Source: Anaerolineae bacterium
GTDB taxonomy: Bacteria; Chloroflexota; Anaerolineae; Aggregatilineales; Phototrophicaceae
Direction of reading: 5' to 3'
Length of the DNA: 33,865 bases
Assembly (NCBI GenBank): GCA_030950085.1
Contig: JAUZRW010000176.1
Location: 1 to 33,865 of the forward strand
In this document: one piece after another, positions 31,790-33,865 of the stretch
How positions within the stretch are numbered: the stretch's first letter is position 1
Layout: every line of letters begins with the position of its first letter
Program-made: the position numbers and the translations under genes
Notes under the pieces: generated by a model
What the model was told of the DNA's origin: nothing
The model's input: only the letters and a program-made list of their open reading frames with translations
The model's database searches: none

Positions 31790-33331
31790 TTATTGCCCAC
31801 GCATGATGGATTCCATATCAGAACCTGTCACGATAATAATGCCACTGACAGCAAGGCCATCACTGCCGATTTGAATACGGTCTGGTGATAAGCCGAGAAT
31901 AGCCGCTACCCAGCGTGCAGTATCCCGTCCTCCGCCATAATCAAGAATGACAGTGGGTTGCTTCGTCGGGTTGGGAACATTACCGATTTCATTGACACGG
32001 ATACCCTGACCTAGCAAATACTCTTGGGTGCGCCCAGCAAGTCCTTGTATTTGAGTGCCATTATAGACACGCACCGCCGCATTTTCTATCTCTGCACGAA
32101 CACGTAAATCAGCGATTGTGACTTCACCGATATCTGGGAAGAAGGTTTCGGCAATTAAATCTTGAATACGCGAATGAATGGGAATTAAGATTTGTTGGGT
32201 GCCATCGGGGGTTTGTCCCGGTTGAACATAACCGACTCCAATCACCTGATAACGGATATTCTCACGCGAGATTTCATTCATCAAATAGCCCAAGCCGATA
32301 ATTTGCTGAATATTCAAATTAGTGCGATAACTGCCGGATAGCTCATTCCATAAACTGGGAATACTCGTCAATAAAGCCTGCACACCGCCCGAACTCAGCA
32401 CTTGGCTTCGTAGTGCTTCTATTGTTTGTTGTTGACGACGCGCACGGTCAAGGTCGCTATTTTCAGTTGCACGAGTCCGCGCATATTGTAGTAAGCGTTC
32501 GCCATTCATCCGTTGTATACCGGGGTCAAAGGCGACAGGGATAGTCCCAAAACCAGCATCGGGATAATAGTCATCGCGGATAGTTTCTGTCACCTCGATT
32601 TCAACCCCATCGGGCGCGATAATATCCACGACTGATTCAAATACCGTGAAGTTAATCATGATATAGTAATCAATCCGAATTCCGAAATTCGCATTAATGG
32701 TCTCCATAGCAAGACCGGGACCTGCCCCATTGGGATATGCCTCTAAATCGCCAAGATAATTTGCTCGATTGAGACGCGAGGACTCATTGTAGTTTGGGAT
32801 GGATACCCACAAATCACGCGGGAAAGAAATCACACCGGCGGTTTTGCGAACAGGGTCAATATGAACGACCATCATCGTATCAGTACGATATGCCCGTTCG
32901 GTGGTATAACCGACGCGCTCATCAATGCCCATCAGCAAAATATTAATGTCACGGGGTCCTAAACTCGCGGCTTCGGCAGCCCCCGCTACGGGAGTCGGTT
33001 CATCTGGCGCGAGAGTCGCTTGCTGTGTTGGTAACTCTGTTGCGATAGGAGCAACATCTATGCCTGCTTGTGTCGGTACAATGCTTGGGATGGGTGTCAT
33101 TGTGGGGACATCTACGACTATAAGCGGCGTTACAGTCGGTTGCACATCAAAGGTATCAGGATTTATAAAACCATCGGCAACATCTAATAACGATTCCACT
33201 TGTTGCCCGTTATCCCATAAATCAATCGTATATTGCTCTGCGAGACCAAACGTTAGAAATGAGCAAACGCCCGTCACGACGAGTAATGTGCCAAAACCGA
33301 TAATACTCACTAACCAGCCAGAAATCCGCAT
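31790..33331 (-). CDS. LytR-CpsA-Psr (LCP) family protein
   Basis: 513 residues. LCP proteins attach polysaccharides or teichoic-acid-like polymers to peptidoglycan. One N-terminal membrane helix (about 6-30) is followed by a Thr/Pro/Val linker (about 60-120), then the LCP domain (about 128-290): DINILLMGIDER, the R149-T-D-T motif, the ISFPRDLWVSIP motif, and RARRQQQ that positions the lipid phosphate. The C-terminal LytR_C domain lies at about 415-505 (VRVYNGTQIQGLAGRTQEYL). AGAGGG lies four bases before the ATG. Its presence in a probable Chloroflexota genome fits their varied envelope. Confidence 0.9.
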   Translation of the reverse strand: MRISGWLVSIIGFGTLLVVTGVCSFLTFGLAEQYTIDLWDNGQQVESLLDVADGFINPDTFDVQPTVTPLIVVDVPTMTPIPSIVPTQAGIDVAPIATELPTQQATLAPDEPTPVAGAAEAASLGPRDINILLMGIDERVGYTTERAYRTDTMMVVHIDPVRKTAGVISFPRDLWVSIPNYNESSRLNRANYLGDLEAYPNGAGPGLAMETINANFGIRIDYYIMINFTVFESVVDIIAPDGVEIEVTETIRDDYYPDAGFGTIPVAFDPGIQRMNGERLLQYARTRATENSDLDRARRQQQTIEALRSQVLSSGGVQALLTSIPSLWNELSGSYRTNLNIQQIIGLGYLMNEISRENIRYQVIGVGYVQPGQTPDGTQQILIPIHSRIQDLIAETFFPDIGEVTIADLRVRAEIENAAVRVYNGTQIQGLAGRTQEYLLGQGIRVNEIGNVPNPTKQPTVILDYGGGRDTARWVAAILGLSPDRIQIGSDGLAVSGIIIVTGSDMESIMRGQ

Positions 33332-33339
33332 GTACCCTC

Positions 33340-33747
33340 TTGTTTCTATACCATTTGATTTGCGTTGGGCATTATAGCATAGACAGTTCTAAATGTGGTG
33401 GGAGTGAATCCGACGATTGGGCTACGGTTAGCAGCATTTCATCTCAGTACATAAATGGAGATATTCCAGACAATCCCGACTATCATATTTTAGTATCAGG
33501 TCGCCCAACAGGTGACATGCTCGCAGCAAGTCCGAACATAAGAATGTTGTTGATTCCATTTGCCGGGCTGCCAGAAACCACAAAAGAAATCATGGGCGAT
33601 TATCCGCAAATTGTGATTCATACCTTACATCACAACGCCTCACCCACCGTAGAAATGGCACTGACGCTATTGATGGCGGCGGCTAAAAATACCTTGCCGA
33701 TTGACCGCATATTTCGTAATCATGAAGGGTTTAATTCAGTTTCATAA
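33340..33747 (+). pseudogene. Truncated D-isomer 2-hydroxyacid dehydrogenase fragment
   Basis: Residues from about 38 on (YINGDIPDNPDYHILVSGRP, TGDMLAASPNIRMLLIPFAG, HTLHHNASPTVEMALTLLMA, AAKNTLPIDRIFRNHE) match the N-terminal catalytic domain of D-2-hydroxyacid/phosphoglycerate dehydrogenases. The frame then stops after GFNSVS, so the NAD-binding Rossmann domain and catalytic His/Glu are absent. The N-terminus is also unconvincing: no ribosome-binding site precedes the ATG and the first 37 residues do not look like this family. The break near 33720 suggests an insertion or deletion boundary. It is probably inactive. Confidence 0.7.
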
Positions 33748-33801
33748 AAGATAGACAAATATAAGTAAATATAGTCCTCTGTTTCCTAGAGCGATGATTG
33801 T

Positions 33802-33830
33802 TTGTATTCCAATCAGTTTCCATGTATAAT
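33802..33830 (+). promoter_or_regulatory. Possible promoter near the right edge
   Basis: TTGTAT (33802-33807), 17-nt spacer, TATAAT (33825-33830), plus strand. It would drive a gene beyond the window; it lies just after the point where the dehydrogenase frame breaks. A TTGACA also occurs at 33831-33836. The rest of 33748-33865 shows no gene. Confidence 0.4.
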
Positions 33831-33865
33831 TTGACATCATAAAGATTTGAGTCACTTGAAAAATC

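Noticed and set aside
1-33865. tRNA, rRNA, riboswitch or CRISPR features
   Set aside because: I looked for cloverleaf ends, rRNA-like conserved stretches and regularly spaced repeats in the gaps and saw none; a covariance search would be needed to exclude small RNAs.

Overview
The window looks like a chromosomal segment of a Chloroflexota bacterium, most likely Anaerolineae-like. This is inferred from gene style: secreted PPC-domain and SH3b-domain proteins, long Thr/Pro linkers of the T-P-T-x-T type, an LCP (LytR-CpsA-Psr) protein with such a linker, and a large Gln/Glu-rich membrane protein beside an ABC-2 exporter. Sampled lines of core genes have about 45-47% GC; sampled lines inside both restriction-modification (R-M) modules are clearly lower (about 28-35%). 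I see no rRNA, tRNA or CRISPR array.

Layout. 0-0.3 kb: the last codons of a transposase (probably IS66-type), a strong hairpin and dispersed repeats. 0.4-9.8 kb, all minus strand: an envelope/export cluster (secreted Rossmann-like membrane protein, ABC ATPase, ABC-2 permease, Gln-rich membrane protein). It is split between ATPase and permease by a four-gene cassette: DUF4160, DUF2442, a beta-class DNA methyltransferase and a PD-(D/E)XK endonuclease. 10.0-15.1 kb: three secreted proteins (SH3b/FecR-like and two PPC-repeat proteins, the latter two divergent). 15.2-24.6 kb: a defence- and DNA-rich stretch with an orphan D12-class adenine methylase, a DUF433/DUF5615 toxin-antitoxin pair, a membrane-anchored MutS-like ATPase, DUF2283, an AlbA_2/Schlafen-type protein, a small membrane protein, a HEAT-repeat protein and a second R-M pair (SacI-like endonuclease). 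24.7-33.3 kb: a PLP trans-sulfuration enzyme, a split DUF6891 gene behind a well-formed promoter and an SOS-box-like palindrome, two tandem paralogous two-helix membrane proteins, manA, a TPR/TM/SH3b protein and an LCP protein. The right edge holds a truncated 2-hydroxyacid dehydrogenase.

Two repeat families thread the intergenic spaces. Family A (eight copies) is a small palindrome with invariant outer bases (GTAG and/or CTAC beside a GG..CC-closed stem), a four-base loop in most copies, and a stem interior that differs between copies yet stays self-complementary. Family B (six copies) is a degenerate 'accacgaaggcacgaag / accgccaagacgcaaag / aacacagagacgcagag' phrase. A and B occur together at four sites, and some copies supply or abut stop codons of neighbouring genes.

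The best candidates for something undescribed are the covarying palindromes, the cassette inside the exporter operon, the SOS-box/DUF6891 unit and the ANREGR paralog pair. Families were assigned by reading motifs, not by database search.
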